A DNA stretch of 64,000 nucleotides from Euglena gracilis (GCA_039621445.1 CP154956.1:36040100-36104099), one strand, 5' to 3'; counted from the first letter of the stretch, positions 13,101-21,609 are shown. A program made the numbers and translations. The notes: generated by a model from the letters alone, not told the origin.

Positions 13101-16100
13101 CAAAAAAAATTGGGGGGGGGTGCGCGTGAAGACTTATGTATACAGTTGCACGTGAAGACTTATGGAACCGAGTTTATTTCCCCCTAGGTGAAATATTCGA
13201 GCGTGCGAGCGTGCCAAGACAGAGCGTGCGAGCGTGCGATTCGAGCGTGCCAAGACAAAATAGGTTTTTTTAAAAAAAATCGACCGACACTAACGAGACT
13301 AACCATGCTTGGTTAGTCTCGGGGGGGGGGGTGCTATAGGGTGCCTGCCCCTAGCAGGCACACCCTGGGCAGGGGTTTTTTTAAGACCGGGGGGGGGAGG
13401 GGGGGGTCCCCCCCCCACCCACCCACCCCCTAGAGGGGGGGCCTGGCCGAAAAATCGCGAAAAGTGCTAAAAATAGAATTTTTTCGGCGCCTCCGGCGCC
13501 GAAAAGTATATCCCACCCCCCTCCGGGGGGCCCCCCCACCCCCCGGGGGGGGGGGGGAGGGGGTCCGGCGGACCCACCCACCCTACCCCTCCCCCTCCCC
13601 CCCCCCCCGGGGGGTCCAAACTTAAAAAAATCCCTGACCCTGGGGGTGCCTGCTAGGGGCAGGCCCCCCCAAACCCCCCCCCCCCCCCCCCGGGGGTCGG
13701 ATCAGGTGCTATGGGGTGCCTGCCCCTAGCACCCCCCCCCCCGTGGGGTAGGCACCTAACTAAGCAAAGTGAGACTAACCCCCCCCCCACTTATACCCCC
13801 CCTCGAGGCGACCAACCAAACCTTGACATGTAACCCCCCGGAAAAAAATGAAAAAAAAACGCTATTTGGCCATTTTTCTTGGGAGGAAGGGCAAACCGTT
13901 TGCACCAGCTGGTCTGCCATTGACAAAACAAAATGAGGGTGGCTGGTAAAAACGGAAAAGGTGAATTGCACACAGCAAATGACCAACTGCCAACTGCTGG
14001 AGCTGGAGGTGGAAAGCACACCGATGAAAAAGCTCCGGCATCAAATCATGCCTCATCCACCAATCAGACATAGAATAGCCATTTTGAAGGTGGTTTTCTT
14101 CGTCCTATTGGCACAAATAAGCTTCGAGGCAAAAAAAACTGAACGCCGCCATCATCAAGGATTTGCATGATTGATTCACATGTTTCGCTGTGGACCTGGT
14201 GTTCAGGCACACCATCGTCCCCAAAAGCGTAAGGATGAGTTCATTCATTCCAAAAGTGTCGATGTGCTTGATGAAATTCATTGCAAGGTCTCCCTCTTGC
14301 CGCGTCATGTATTGAATGACCTGCAGGAAACAAATTGAAAATTTCAAATACCTGCAAATCGGATTGAGTTGCTTCATTTTGAACTGCACCAAATCATGAG
14401 CGGAGGGGGCAGCTTCAGCCAGTTGGTCGGAAAAAATGTTGGCTGGACCGGATCTGCCCCCTGGGGTCCGGGGCGGGGGGGGGGGGGGGCAGCCAGCTGT
14501 TGGGCTGGACCCGCCTGGTAACCGAAACCAACCAGAGGGCCAAATCCAACTGATTGGGATCTTCCCTGCCCAGCCTTGCCCTCGATCCCTCAAAATGCCA
14601 CATTTATTAAAAAAAACACTTCCTTTGAAATGGAAATATCTGTTACGCCACCAGCTGGGCCAAGATGTCGCAACTGTATTCCAGCGAACTTTCTTCATGA
14701 AACAGCACTCCATCATCCAGACAGCTTGCCCCCTTCCCCACTGCCTTGGGAACAACTTGGGGTGGGCCAACAAATGCCGCGGGTTGGAATCTGCCACAAC
14801 AACTTTTACTGTGAGGGTTAACAACATGCTCCCGCCAGAAATGCAAAGAAATGACAAAACACTCAATTTTGCAAGTGTTTTTAAGTTGGCAGAAAAACAA
14901 CGTCTGTGTGACGGGAAATGAGATAATGACAAAAAACTGAACATGATTTTCTGGGTGATGGATGAATAAAAAATGATGCAATTTCTGGCCTTTTTACAGT
15001 TCAAAGCCTTTTCAAACAAAATTTTTGTGATCCTTGTCAGCCTGGAGCAACAATAACACTCAGCAATACAATATGACTAACATTGCCACGATAAACCCGT
15101 CTCTTGCCTCATGACCGGCCAACCCCGACCAGAGGGGTGGGGGGGTGCCATACGCAACCCCGACCAGCCCTCCAATCTGCCATCTCCAACATGGGGCAAT
15201 TGTTCATTTGATAAGAGACGTTTTTCAGTGAAAGGGGGCCTTTCAGAAGGAGGGGGGGGGGCAGTACAAAAAAAATGGAGGTCGGCCCACCTGACCTCCA
15301 TTGGTCGATAAAGGTCAGGCTGATTATACCTCCCCTAATCCAGACCCTGACACCATAAACCAAAGGCAGAACACCAAATGGTTGGCAGGACCATCAAGGT
15401 TGGGTTTTGGGTTTTGGGTCCCCCCCCAAAATTTTGTTTTTTGGGTACCCCCCCCAAAAACACCAAAAATTTGTATTTTTGGGACCCCCTCTTTGAAAAA
15501 ATTTACCCCTAATCCCTAACTACCTAAAAAAAGGCCGATTTTGGCCAAAAAAGCCATTTTTTTCAAAATTTTCTGCGCCTGCGGCGCCAAAAAGTATTTC
15601 TCACCCCCCTCTGGGCCCCCCGGGGGGGGGGGCCGGCCAGACCCCCCCCCCGGGGTGCAACGTTAAATAATCCTTGGGGCTGCAGCCAGAATCGAACCAC
15701 CGACCCCCCCGCGTGCAAAGCAGGCAGGGGGGTGTGATCGTTGCAAAACCTTCCCCCAAATAATACCCCCCCCCCCACATTCGGGGTCCGACTTTGGCCA
15801 CCGATATAACCTCCCCACCCCGGTTTTGGGCTGAAGGCCCGGATTTTTGACCTGAAAACGTGACAACAAATTACGAAAAAAACTCTATTTTTTTTCTGGA
15901 TCATGTTGTCTCCAAAGAATGCTAAATTTCATTGGAAAGTACAAAAAACCCCAAAGGGGAGTTTTGGAGCTATTTTTGCTCCTACGGAACTTCGAAAAAT
16001 TTTGGGGAATAATACCCCCCCAAATAATACCCCCCGCCCTCGAGCCGGGACTTCCGGCGAAAAAAATAATACCCCGGGGGGGTATTATTTGGGGGAGGGG

Positions 16101-19100
16101 TTACATGTCTCGAACAGAAAATTGCATTTTGGGGAATTTTGAAAGGCCTTGTGGCTCGAAAAAATTTCAGGATCCAAAATTGTACTAACCGATGTGTCGA
16201 CCATTGTTTCCTGTGGTTTTCTCTCATCGTCAATGGAGACCCAAAATTTTGATTTTTGGGTACCCCCCCCAAAATTTTTGGGCCGATTTTGGGACCCCCC
16301 CAAAAATACAAAAACAAAACCCAACCTTGGGACCATGGGCGCGACCTCCATTTTGGTCAGCTCCAGAGTCCTGACTGGGGGCTCTGAGCCCCTTCCCCTT
16401 GCAATAATCTTTGGGAACAGAGGGCCAGCCGACTTCCCCCGCCCCCAAATGGCTGGCCACCTCAACTTGACCGCCGAAAATTTTGATTTTTCGCACAAAA
16501 AAAAACCATTTTCAGAAGAAAATCCCGAAAAAAAATCCCCCGCTTTCGGCCTTGTATGCCGCCTTCCACAAACTTGGCCATCAAATAAGATTGCGGACTT
16601 GACAGGCAAATTCACCGACAACAAAAAAATGACCCAAAAATGACCGAACATATCATTTTTTTTTTCAAATTCTCTGGCATCATATCTCGAAGAAAAGAGA
16701 ATAAAAAACATTGAATTTCATCATCTCTTCAAAACGGTTGGTGAAACAGGAATCCCCCTGTGAATGTTCATCAATAAACTTCACGAGGGGGTGTCCAAAG
16801 CATTCCCGAGGGTTTGATACAAATCAGGTGGGGGGTCGGACCCCCCATCCGGAGGGGGAATACCCCCCCCCCCTCCGGTGGTCTGCCAGGTGCAAAGCGT
16901 CGGGCTGAGAAATCTTGACCCCCCAAAAAGGCCAAAAAAAAGGCCACTTTGGCCACTTTTTGGGTGAAAAATAGTCAACCAAAATGCAAAAAAATACGGT
17001 GCGCCGGCCTCCGGGGTCGGTCCAGGGTTGACATTTTCTCTTTTAAAAAATACATGTGTGCCTGTTTTTTTGAGTAATGGCCCGAAATGGGTACCCCTGA
17101 CCCCCCCCCACCCTCCCTGGCACCTCCCTTCACCCCCCTACCCCCTCATGGTCGGCGTACAAAATCTGGAGGAAAAACTTTGAGTGAAATCAACAAAAAC
17201 ACCACTTTTTGGCCATTTTGACCCTTCATTTGGTTTAGCCCGGCTTATGTTGGCTGGGACAACTCTATTTTGTAGAGAAGATGGCTTTTTTGGTTTTTAA
17301 AAAAAGTGCACAAAATTTTCTTGGGACTTTTTCTGGCACTTTGCACCCGGAAAACCTTTTGGACAAGGTGCCCCCCAAGGGGGGTGATAATTGATATCGG
17401 AGGCCTTCGGAAAAATTGCGGAAAAATTGATATCGGGAATATACACATTTCTGATTGAGGGGACTTAGAAATTTTTGAATTCTGAGATTCAGAACACCGC
17501 AAAACCCACGTCGATGCAGGCGAGCACAAATCAACACGCTTGAAGTTCTATGCACAGGAAGGACACCTGTGCACCTGTGAGAAAAATTGGTAAACTGGGG
17601 GGGGAAACAAAACACAATAGCACACCTGTTGATCCATTTGAAGAATGGCCTGAACTCATCTTCCATCTTCGGTGGTGGGAAAAAAATTCTGCGGAAAAAA
17701 ATGCAAAGAAATTGTGGAAAAAATTGCGGAAATTGCGGAAATTGCAGAAAATTGCGGAAAAAATGCGGATATCAATCCCCCCCCCCCGTGCCCCCTCCTC
17801 TCTGAATGCTCTCTGCGGGGGTTCTAAGTGAGAACTGGTGTTGGGACCCCAGGGGGGGGGGAGGTTGGCAGCCCGACTGGGAGGGACCCCTCCCCAGAGG
17901 TAGGGTCCCTCCGGCTTAAGAAAACCCCTCCTGCCAAACCTCCACACACACACAGGTGCCAGAAGAACTTTTCTTGGAGAGCTGCACATTTGGGGGAAGG
18001 TAGATGCGTTGCATCCCTGCGGGGGTTTTCTCAAAGACCCTGGGGGAAGGGGGGGTCCATCCGGCTGGCTGGAAAAAGGTGCTGGCTGGAAAAAAGCTGC
18101 TGCTGGGGGGTGCAGGGGGGGACAGGGCTGTACAGGTCGACCCCCCCCCACCCACCATGGCGCTCAGCACTGAAGGAACTGAGGCAGTACAGGAAGGCCT
18201 GGTGGGAGGAACCCTCCCACCCACCACCCAGGGTTGCGGGGGTTCAGCTCAAGAAAGCGGTTACAGTTAGTTGTTGTTGCACAGGCATGACAAAATGTGA
18301 ATGAAAACTGACACCAAAATGATAGCAAATTGTTGGTTTCCACTTGCTTCTTTTGTCCTGACATCACTCTGGGCCAAAATTGTTGGGTCAGTGGGCAAAT
18401 ATGCCATATATCTTGTTGGGGCTGGCCAAAATTGCTGTTGATCAGCTGTGACAACCCATGGTATCACTCGGCCCATGGCAGTTGCAACCATTGATTCACT
18501 TGGTGACCCTGGGCCCTTCCCTGGCAGCTCCCAGTCGGTCAGGTGGACGTGCACCACAGCATGCGCCGTTTTAAGCCGGCGTTTGAGACGCCGGGCTCAG
18601 GACAGAACCGGCGTCCCCCCCACGGGCTTTCGGACGCCGGTTGTGTCCTAAAGCCCGGCGTTAGGAACGCTGGCTTTGTCCAAAGCCCGGCATCCGATTT
18701 TCATTCCAAAAAATGTCACCAAAAGTGCCCAAAAGTGGCCCTAAGGTGCTGGTATGAGTGTTTCAACCATCAAGGACAATGAATTTTGCCATCTGGGGAC
18801 AGGGTTCGATATAAGGACAGGTGGGGGGGGGTGGTCCGGACCCCCCCCTGCGGGCCAGGAGGGGGGGGGGGGGGGGGGACACCCCCCCCACCTAAACAGG
18901 TGCGCGGTCAGGGTGGCCGAAAATTTTTGACCCCCCAAAACGACCAAAAGTGCCATTTTGGGCACTTTTTGGGCAAAAATGTGCCAAAAATGCAAAAAAT
19001 TTTCGGCGCGAAGCGCCGGAGGAAAAAATTGACCCTTTTTGGGGGGGGTAAATTTTTGCCCCCGAGGGTCGGTCCGGACCCCCCTTGCAGGTGGGGGGGG

Positions 19101-20823
19101 GGGGGTCCGGACCCCCCCCTGCGGGCCAGGGGGGGGGGGGGAGGGTGGTGGGGGCCACCCCCCCCCACCTAAACCATGTACGCCCTCCTTATATCGAACC
19201 CTGACTGGGGACCACTAGGGTGGATATCCAAATTTGGTGAAAATCGGCCCAGATTTGGAAATAGAGTACCGTGCGGCGTGGAAAGGTCTTATGAGCACCG
19301 CTGGTCGTCTGTTGAAAAGAGCTTTCGATCGAGGGGTAACTTGGTACCCTAACGATGCACGCAGCCCGAGATACGCTCGCGATCGTCGGATCGGCCAGAA
19401 TCTGAGTCGAAATTTGTCGCAATTTTCAGTGATTTTTGGTTTAAGATGCTTAATAAACCTTACAGAAACGTTTTTCCTCTTCGAATCAACGACCTGAGGG
19501 CCTTGGGGGTGCACCAGAGTTGTGAAATTAGGATTCCCCACTGACAGAAAATAAGAGCTCCAGGCGACGTGGCTGAATTTGGTGGTGATCGCCAGTCGTC
19601 TGATGAAAGAGCTTTCGATCGAGGGGTGATTTTATACCTGGACGATTGACACAGCCAGAAATACCCCCGCGATCGCCGGAATTTGGTGAAGTGCAAAGTG
19701 GTGTGACATTGCAGTTCACTGGTCGGAGATTGGTCCTGGGAGTGTCCTTTGGCCGAAGGGTGGGGACGCCGGTTCTGTCCTGAGCCCGGCGTCTCCAAAA
19801 CGCCGGCTTAAACAAGAGGTGTCGGACGCCGGTTCTGTCCAAAGCCTGGCGTTCCAAACGCCGGTTCCGTCCTTCGGACGGAACCGGCGTTTGGAACGCC
19901 GGGCTTTGGACAGAACCGGCGTCCGACACCTCTTTTTTGTAGTAGAGGGGGGGGGTGGAAGGGGCACTATTGTCTCGGCGCGGGCCAGGGCCAATTTTTC
20001 GACCATTTTTTAAAAGGAAATGTGAAAAAGTCACTTTTTCGGCATTCTTTTCTGGCCCTTTGGGGGGCTCACCTCAACAATTTGGATGATAAAAAATCCA
20101 AACTGGCTGGATTTGAGTTTTTGCTTGTTTTTGGCTGCCAGCCAGTTCCAGCCCTGCTCCAGTCGGACCCTCTCCCTCCCCCTGGACCCTCCTGGATCCC
20201 CTGGATCCTCCAGGGCCAGCACCAGCCAGCCAGCACCAGCCAGCCAACTGGCTGGAACCCCCCCCCCCCGTGGTCTGGGCAAATAAAAGAAAATGGAGAG
20301 GAGTCCACACCTCGTATGGTTTTTTGGTGTACAGAGTCTGGAGAACTCGCACAAAGTACAGAGACAAAGTTTGCGGTAGAGGGGCAGGTTGGATGAGGAA
20401 ATCAAAGAGCAACTTCATGTGCTCAGCAGTCTCAACAATGGCATTGTCGATGACAGGAATGTCTGCGACAAGGAGCTCGCAGGCCCAATATGGGTACCTG
20501 CAAAGAAAATGCACGCAAAGCACTCAAGCAGGAGAGGGAGCACTTGAAGCGCCGTTTGTCATCAACTTCATCGCCGTTCGCAACTTCAGTGGTAAATTGT
20601 AGTAATTTGCGCACTGAGTCAGGTTGTGAAAGGCTAGAATAAAGCATTTGTATCCAAGTTGTCAAAAGAAAAACACATACAAAGCAATCAGCCGATCATT
20701 CCCAGCCTTTGCTTCTTGAATAATGTCCTCTTGATCAAGAACATCCTCCAGTCGCACATCATCCTTTTCCAGAAGGGCCTCCAAAGGCGACTTCTGGTTA
20801 TGAAAGCCCAATTTCCAAAACAT
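991..20823 (-). CDS. PPP6R: SAPS-family protein phosphatase 6 regulatory subunit (multi-exon, 3' end beyond window)
   Basis: Members of this family scaffold the PP6/Sit4 catalytic subunit and direct it to substrates in the cytoplasm and nucleus. Seven exons are visible on the minus strand: 20681-20823, 20544-20633, 20311-20497, 14213-14320, 7495-7663, 2792-2887 and 991-1119. The first four join in phase (143+90+187+108 nt = 176 codons) and give the family's N-terminal signature: MFWKLG, then an acidic 'LEDVLDQEDIIQEAKAGND' segment, LIAFLSQP, and YPYWACELL. Exons at 7.5 and 2.8 kb match the later 'NIIRMLCELIRR' and 'GINLAISIIDSLVRK' parts of the SAPS fold. An exon between 14.2 and 7.7 kb is missing from my model, because exon 4 ends in phase 0 and exon 5 needs phase 2. 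The 2.8-to-1.1 kb join is in phase only with an internal acceptor. Introns of about 4-6 kb contrast with one of 47 nt. The gene continues left of the window. Confidence 0.82.
1120..2791 (-). other. Intron region between the last two PP6R exons seen
   Basis: Low-complexity DNA. It includes a GTCAGTCACT/CCAGTCA repeat at 1.36-1.50 kb, C-run/G-run pairs at 1.7-1.9 and 2.3 kb, and a GGCGCGAAGCGCCGGAAAA hairpin near 2.24 kb. No exon-like stretch was recognised. Confidence 0.55.
2792..2887 (-). CDS. PPP6R: PP6R exon 6 (probable)
   Basis: Thirty-two codons, phase 0 at both ends: PRSIVFNEGINLAISIIDSL then VRKEDACRQMRE. The acceptor is strong (TTTTCTGTTCCTCGCAG) and the donor is GTCTGT. It follows exon 5 in phase and fits the SAPS segment 'S-L-I/V-x-G-(I/V)-x-(V/L)-x-I-x-L-(I/L)-x-R-K/N'. 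The alternative is that it belongs to another protein, because the match is short. Confidence 0.62.
2888..7494 (-). other. PP6R intron region (4.6 kb)
   Basis: No coding exon seen. Holds alternating C-run/G-run segments at 3.2, 3.9, 4.2, 4.3-4.5, 5.2, 5.6-5.9 and 6.6-6.65 kb, repeated AACCTGTGACCGGGGGG units at 4.31-4.50 kb, TGCCTGCCCAGGCAGG palindromes at 5.72 and 5.91 kb, and a copy of a repeat shared with 11.2-11.4 kb. Confidence 0.6.
7495..7663 (-). CDS. PPP6R: PP6R exon 5 (later SAPS segment)
   Basis: After one leading base it encodes 56 residues: LTPDQPPDVHINIIRMLCEL, IRRFNNPNVVHLADSLMGPE, ASRQLMSIMLDDLKHN. The pattern (S/N-I-I-x-x-L-C-E/D-I-I-R then L-x-S-x-x-x-(R/Q)-L-(L/M)-x-x-M-L/F-D) is the SAPS 'NASQTLCDIIR' region. 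Acceptor TTCCCAG, donor GTATGG. It has no G/C runs, unlike its surroundings. Confidence 0.82.
8580..9110 (+). repeat. ~165-bp tandem repeat family, locus 1
   Basis: Two units share GTTTTTCCAGGTCCGGGAGG, then CAAAAAACATCGTTTTGGGC, then a T-rich block ending TTTTTGACC. They are followed by a conserved tail (GGGGAGTTGCAGGGAAATC ... CATTTTAAGGGCTTCAATTT). The same arrangement recurs at 9.85, 22.1 and 60.3-61.1 kb. Confidence 0.75.
9850..10335 (+). repeat. ~165-bp tandem repeat family, locus 2
   Basis: Two units begin GAAAAACGCTCATTTTCGGC and contain TTTTTCCRGGTCCGRGAGGCC. The tail GTGGGGATTTGCGGGGAAATC follows at 10.2 kb. Confidence 0.75.
10920..11045 (+). repeat. AATTCCTAATTAGG repeat, copy 1
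   Basis: Alternating ATTCCTAATT/AATTAGGAATT words with GGGTCCAAAAA. A related block at 26.97-27.09 kb has the same words in dynein intron 1. Confidence 0.6.
12216..12480 (-). repeat. 'CGATCGAGGGGT' repeat, diverged copy
   Basis: Contains a degenerate form of the sequence found at 19.2-19.7 and 32.0-32.3 kb (CAGTCGTCTGATGAAAGAGC / TTTCGATCGAGGGGTAA). Here it reads GATGAAAAGAGCTTTTGATTGAGGGGTG. Confidence 0.5.
12570..12749 (+). mobile_element. TA-flanked MITE, 180-bp short form
   Basis: Ends CCTC(C)n TTGTCGTTG... and ...CGACAAGG(G)n GAGG are inverted repeats, flanked on both sides by TA. It shares the core TGTTCCAGGARAGTGCCGTTGACACGGG with the 353-bp copies at 30.8 and 40.7 kb but lacks their central portion. 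Ends and TA duplication are as in Tc1/mariner-derived MITEs. Confidence 0.75.
12892..13166 (+). mobile_element. Foldback element carrying a transposase remnant
   Basis: Outer arms of about 85 nt are near-perfect inverted repeats: CATAAATCTTCACGTGCAAC on the left and GTTGCACGTGAAGACTTATG on the right, then TTGTGTACATTGGTGAAACAG and its complement. The centre holds the transposase fragment at 12993-13040. Confidence 0.8.
12993..13040 (+). pseudogene. Tc1/mariner-like transposase remnant (DLNPxEH motif)
   Basis: Reads DLNPVEHCWAWISRH then TAG. The D-L-N-P-x-E-H-x-W-x-W-(I/L) string is the well-known third-catalytic-residue region of Tc1/mariner-type DDE transposases (Glu in 'PxEH'). Nothing else of the enzyme is present, so this is a fossil enclosed by the foldback arms. 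Confidence 0.72.
13278..15190 (+). repeat. Segmental duplication, copy 1 (contains PP6R exon 4)
   Basis: Begins with AAATCGACCGACACTAAC, then GACTAACCATGCTTG and a G-run hairpin block (TGCCTGCCCCTAGCAGGCAC), and continues through PP6R exon 4 and its flanks. The same series, a few percent diverged, starts at 62265 and runs to the window end. Copy 1 has an extra G/C-run block at 13.38-13.62 kb. Confidence 0.88.
14213..14320 (-). CDS. PPP6R: PP6R exon 4 (duplicated at 63.0 kb)
   Basis: Thirty-six codons in phase 0 at both ends: VIQYMTRQEGDLAMNFIKHI then DTFGMNELILTLLGTM. This matches the SAPS block in which an aliphatic helix is followed by L-x-K/R-H-I-x-T-x-x-(I/M)-x-x-L-(I/L)-L-x-L. Acceptor CTGCAG, donor GTGTGC. 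The translation is identical to the copy at 63000-63107. Confidence 0.9.
15668..15735 (-). tRNA. tRNA-Ala(TGC)-like fragment (probable pseudogene or SINE head)
   Basis: On the minus strand CCTGC-TTTGCAC-GCGGG forms an anticodon stem-loop with anticodon TGC. It is followed by GGTGGTTCGATTC (B-box-like) and GGCTGCAGCCCC, which resembles an acceptor 3' strand. The D-arm and 5' acceptor strand are absent, so it is not a functional tRNA. Confidence 0.5.
15751..16102 (-). repeat. Foldback element, CAAATAATACCCCC family, copy 2
   Basis: Same ends and core as 361-735 in the opposite orientation, including the ATTTCGAAAAATTTTGGGG-like segment and ACAAATTACGAAAAAAA. Confidence 0.75.
17384..17460 (-). 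repeat. GATATC/AAAATTGCGG repeat, copy 1
   Basis: TGATATCGGAGGCCTTCGG followed by AAAAATTGCGG and GATATCGGGAATATACACA. An inverted copy lies at 51246-51318. Related tandem AAATTGCGG units occur at 17686-17775 and a short form at 50786-50835. Confidence 0.65.
18575..18690 (+). repeat. GC-rich hairpin family (CGCCGG/CCGGCG), copy 1
   Basis: AAGCCGGCGTTTGAGACGCC, GGACAGAACCGGCGTC and similar words repeat in both orientations. Related blocks are at 19765-19934 and 20938-20985. Confidence 0.65.
18790..19210 (+). repeat. Foldback element with GGTTCGATATAAGGA ends
   Basis: The left end has GGGGACAGGGTTCGATATAAGG and the right end its complement (CCTTATATCGAACCCTGACT). Inside are two mirrored GGTCCGGACCCCCCCCTGCGGG blocks around a TTTTCGGCGCGAAGCGCCGG hairpin. 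No open frame of interest. Confidence 0.75.
19211..19700 (+). repeat. 'CGATCGAGGGGT' repeat, two tandem units
   Basis: Two successive units share GGTCGTCTG/CAGTCGTCTGATGAAAGAG, CTTTCGATCGAGGGGT and GCGATCG...CGGAAT words. A third copy is at 32020-32330 and a diverged one at 12.2 kb. Confidence 0.65.
19814..19934 (+). repeat. Near-perfect 59-bp-arm hairpin
   Basis: Arms run from AAGAGGTGTCGGACGCCGG to its exact complement CCGGCGTCCGACACCTCTT, with a TTCG loop at 19873-19876 and about one mismatch. It belongs to the GC-rich hairpin family of 18.6 and 20.9 kb. Confidence 0.85.
20311..20497 (-). CDS. PPP6R: PP6R exon 3
   Basis: Residues about 78-140, beginning YPYWACELLVADIPVIDNAI and containing LLFDFLIQP and YFVRVLQTLYTKKPYE. 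The helical-repeat pattern (FACEIL, then L-F-x-F-L, then Y-F-x-K/R-V) is typical of the SAPS domain. The acceptor TTTCTTTGCAG follows a pyrimidine tract and the donor is GTGTGG. It ends in phase 0 and joins exon 4 without a shift. Confidence 0.9.
20544..20633 (-). CDS. PPP6R: PP6R exon 2
   Basis: Residues about 48-78: LSQPDSVRKLLQFTTEVANG then DEVDDKRRFK. The acceptor is TTCTAG and the donor GTGCTC. The Asp-Asp-Lys-Arg-Arg-Phe run matches the D/E-K-R-R-Y/F block just before the 'ACEIL' helix in SAPS proteins. Confidence 0.88.
20634..20680 (-). other. 47-nt GT-AG mini-intron of PP6R
   Basis: Starts GTATGTG and ends TTATTCTAG. Joining across it completes a Phe codon and gives LIAFLSQPDSVRKLLQF, which matches the family's LIxFLxxP segment. 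A transposase fragment at 31.6 kb has a 45-nt intron of the same kind, while the other introns here run from about 130 nt to several kilobases. Confidence 0.85.
20681..20823 (-). CDS. PPP6R: PP6R exon 1 (N-terminus)
   Basis: Encodes residues 1-48, starting MFWKLGFHNQKSPLEALLEK, the conserved start of SAPS proteins (a Phe-Trp pair, then the acidic L-E-E/D-L/V-L-D block). An upstream in-frame ATG at 20862 would add 13 residues (MPITQDNTAWIEQ). I prefer 20823 because the family normally begins at Met-Phe-Trp. The donor is GTATGTG and the exon ends in phase 2. Confidence 0.88.
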
Positions 20824-21184
20824 CTGTTCAATCCATGCTGTGTTGTCCTGAGTAATGGGCATGGGAATGACACCCCAAAAAATATCTGGTTAATTATTCA
20901 AAATTACTGAAACCGCGAATTGGGGCTCTGGCTTCACACCCGAACCGGCGTTCAGGACGCCGGTTTGGGCGTGAAGCCGGGCTCTGGGGGACCAAAAATA
21001 AAAAGTGCCAAAAAGTGTCCAAAATGGTTTGCTGGCATGTGGCAATCATATTTGAGCAATTTTTGGGGGGGGGGGGCATTTGGCCTGAAATTGGAGTGAA
21101 CTTTTTGGTCAGAGGGCGAAGACAACAGCTTTCTTTTCTTGCTGATTCAAAGGTGTTGTCCATTCTGACTTGCAGGGCTGTCAT

Positions 21185-21257
21185 TGATCACACAGCTCAG
21201 TGGATGGAGGGTCAATGGCTTGAGGTCGTGGGTTTGAATCCCACTGTGAACGCACTT
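21185..21257 (+). tRNA. tRNA-derived element (A and B boxes), forward copy
   Basis: AGCTCAGTGGATGGAG resembles a D-arm/A box. GTGGGTTTGAATCCCAC forms a perfect 5-bp T-stem with a 7-nt loop (B box). No clean anticodon arm or acceptor stem was found, so this is a tRNA-derived repeat, not a gene. Confidence 0.5.
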
Positions 21258-21540
21258 TTTGAAGCTACCCCCGACCACTCCCTGGTCGCAGGTTGCAGGT
21301 CAGAACCCAAAAAAGGCTGGTTTTTTTTTGAGGTTGTATGAAGATGCTGCCTTTTTTCAGGCATTTTCCATGTTCCCCACGTTTTGTTCACACGTAGCGG
21401 TTGCAGTGTATAACGACCAGCCCCCAGTTGCAGTTGCAGGTTAGGGGGGGTCAAGCGACCCCCCCCCCCCCCAGGTGGCAGGTACCTGGTCGTACGACAA
21501 AGGGGGGGAGGTGGGGCACATCATTTCACCTTAATGCATG

Positions 21541-21609
21541 AATTTATGCACACAGTGGGACTCAAACCCTCGACGTCATTGACCCTGCGCTCCATCCACT
21601 GAGCTTCGA
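21541..21609 (-). tRNA. tRNA-derived element, inverted copy
   Basis: On the minus strand AAGCTCAGTGGATGGAGCGC and GGGTTTGAGTCCCACTGTG repeat the A-box and B-box segments of the copy at 21185-21257. The pair flanks about 285 bp in inverted orientation. Confidence 0.5.

Larger units (their letters stand above)
7664..14212 (-). other. PP6R intron region with an unlocated exon
   Basis: No exon could be identified, yet phase requires one: the exon ending at 14213 leaves phase 0 and the exon starting at 7663 needs two bases supplied. A weak minus-strand candidate near 12.02-12.12 kb reads SLDIIRGFETVISAEAQ, but its phase does not fit. The rest is repeats: tandem copies of the ~165-bp family at 8.6-10.3 kb, purine-rich GGGTCGCGGGG runs at 10.8 kb, TA-flanked and foldback elements at 12.6-13.2 kb, and G/C runs at 13.3-13.75 kb. 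Confidence 0.55.
14321..20310 (-). other. PP6R intron 3 (5.99 kb), repeat-filled
   Basis: GT-AG intron with no convincing gene inside. It holds the 18.8-19.2 kb foldback element, GC-rich hairpins at 18.6 and 19.8 kb, the 19.2-19.7 kb repeat, a 15.75-16.10 kb foldback element, a tRNA-Ala-like fragment near 15.7 kb, and reiterated AAATTGCGG units at 17.7 kb. Confidence 0.7.

Noticed and set aside
14105-15019. 304-codon minus-strand open frame
   Set aside because: Only 108 nt of it is a credible exon (14213-14320, family match and splice signals). The rest reads through introns and G/C runs, and a shifted copy at 62.8-63.8 kb is broken by indels.
15668-15735. Functional tRNA-Ala gene
   Set aside because: The anticodon arm and B box are convincing but the 5' half (acceptor strand and D-arm) is missing, so it is listed only as a tRNA-like fragment.
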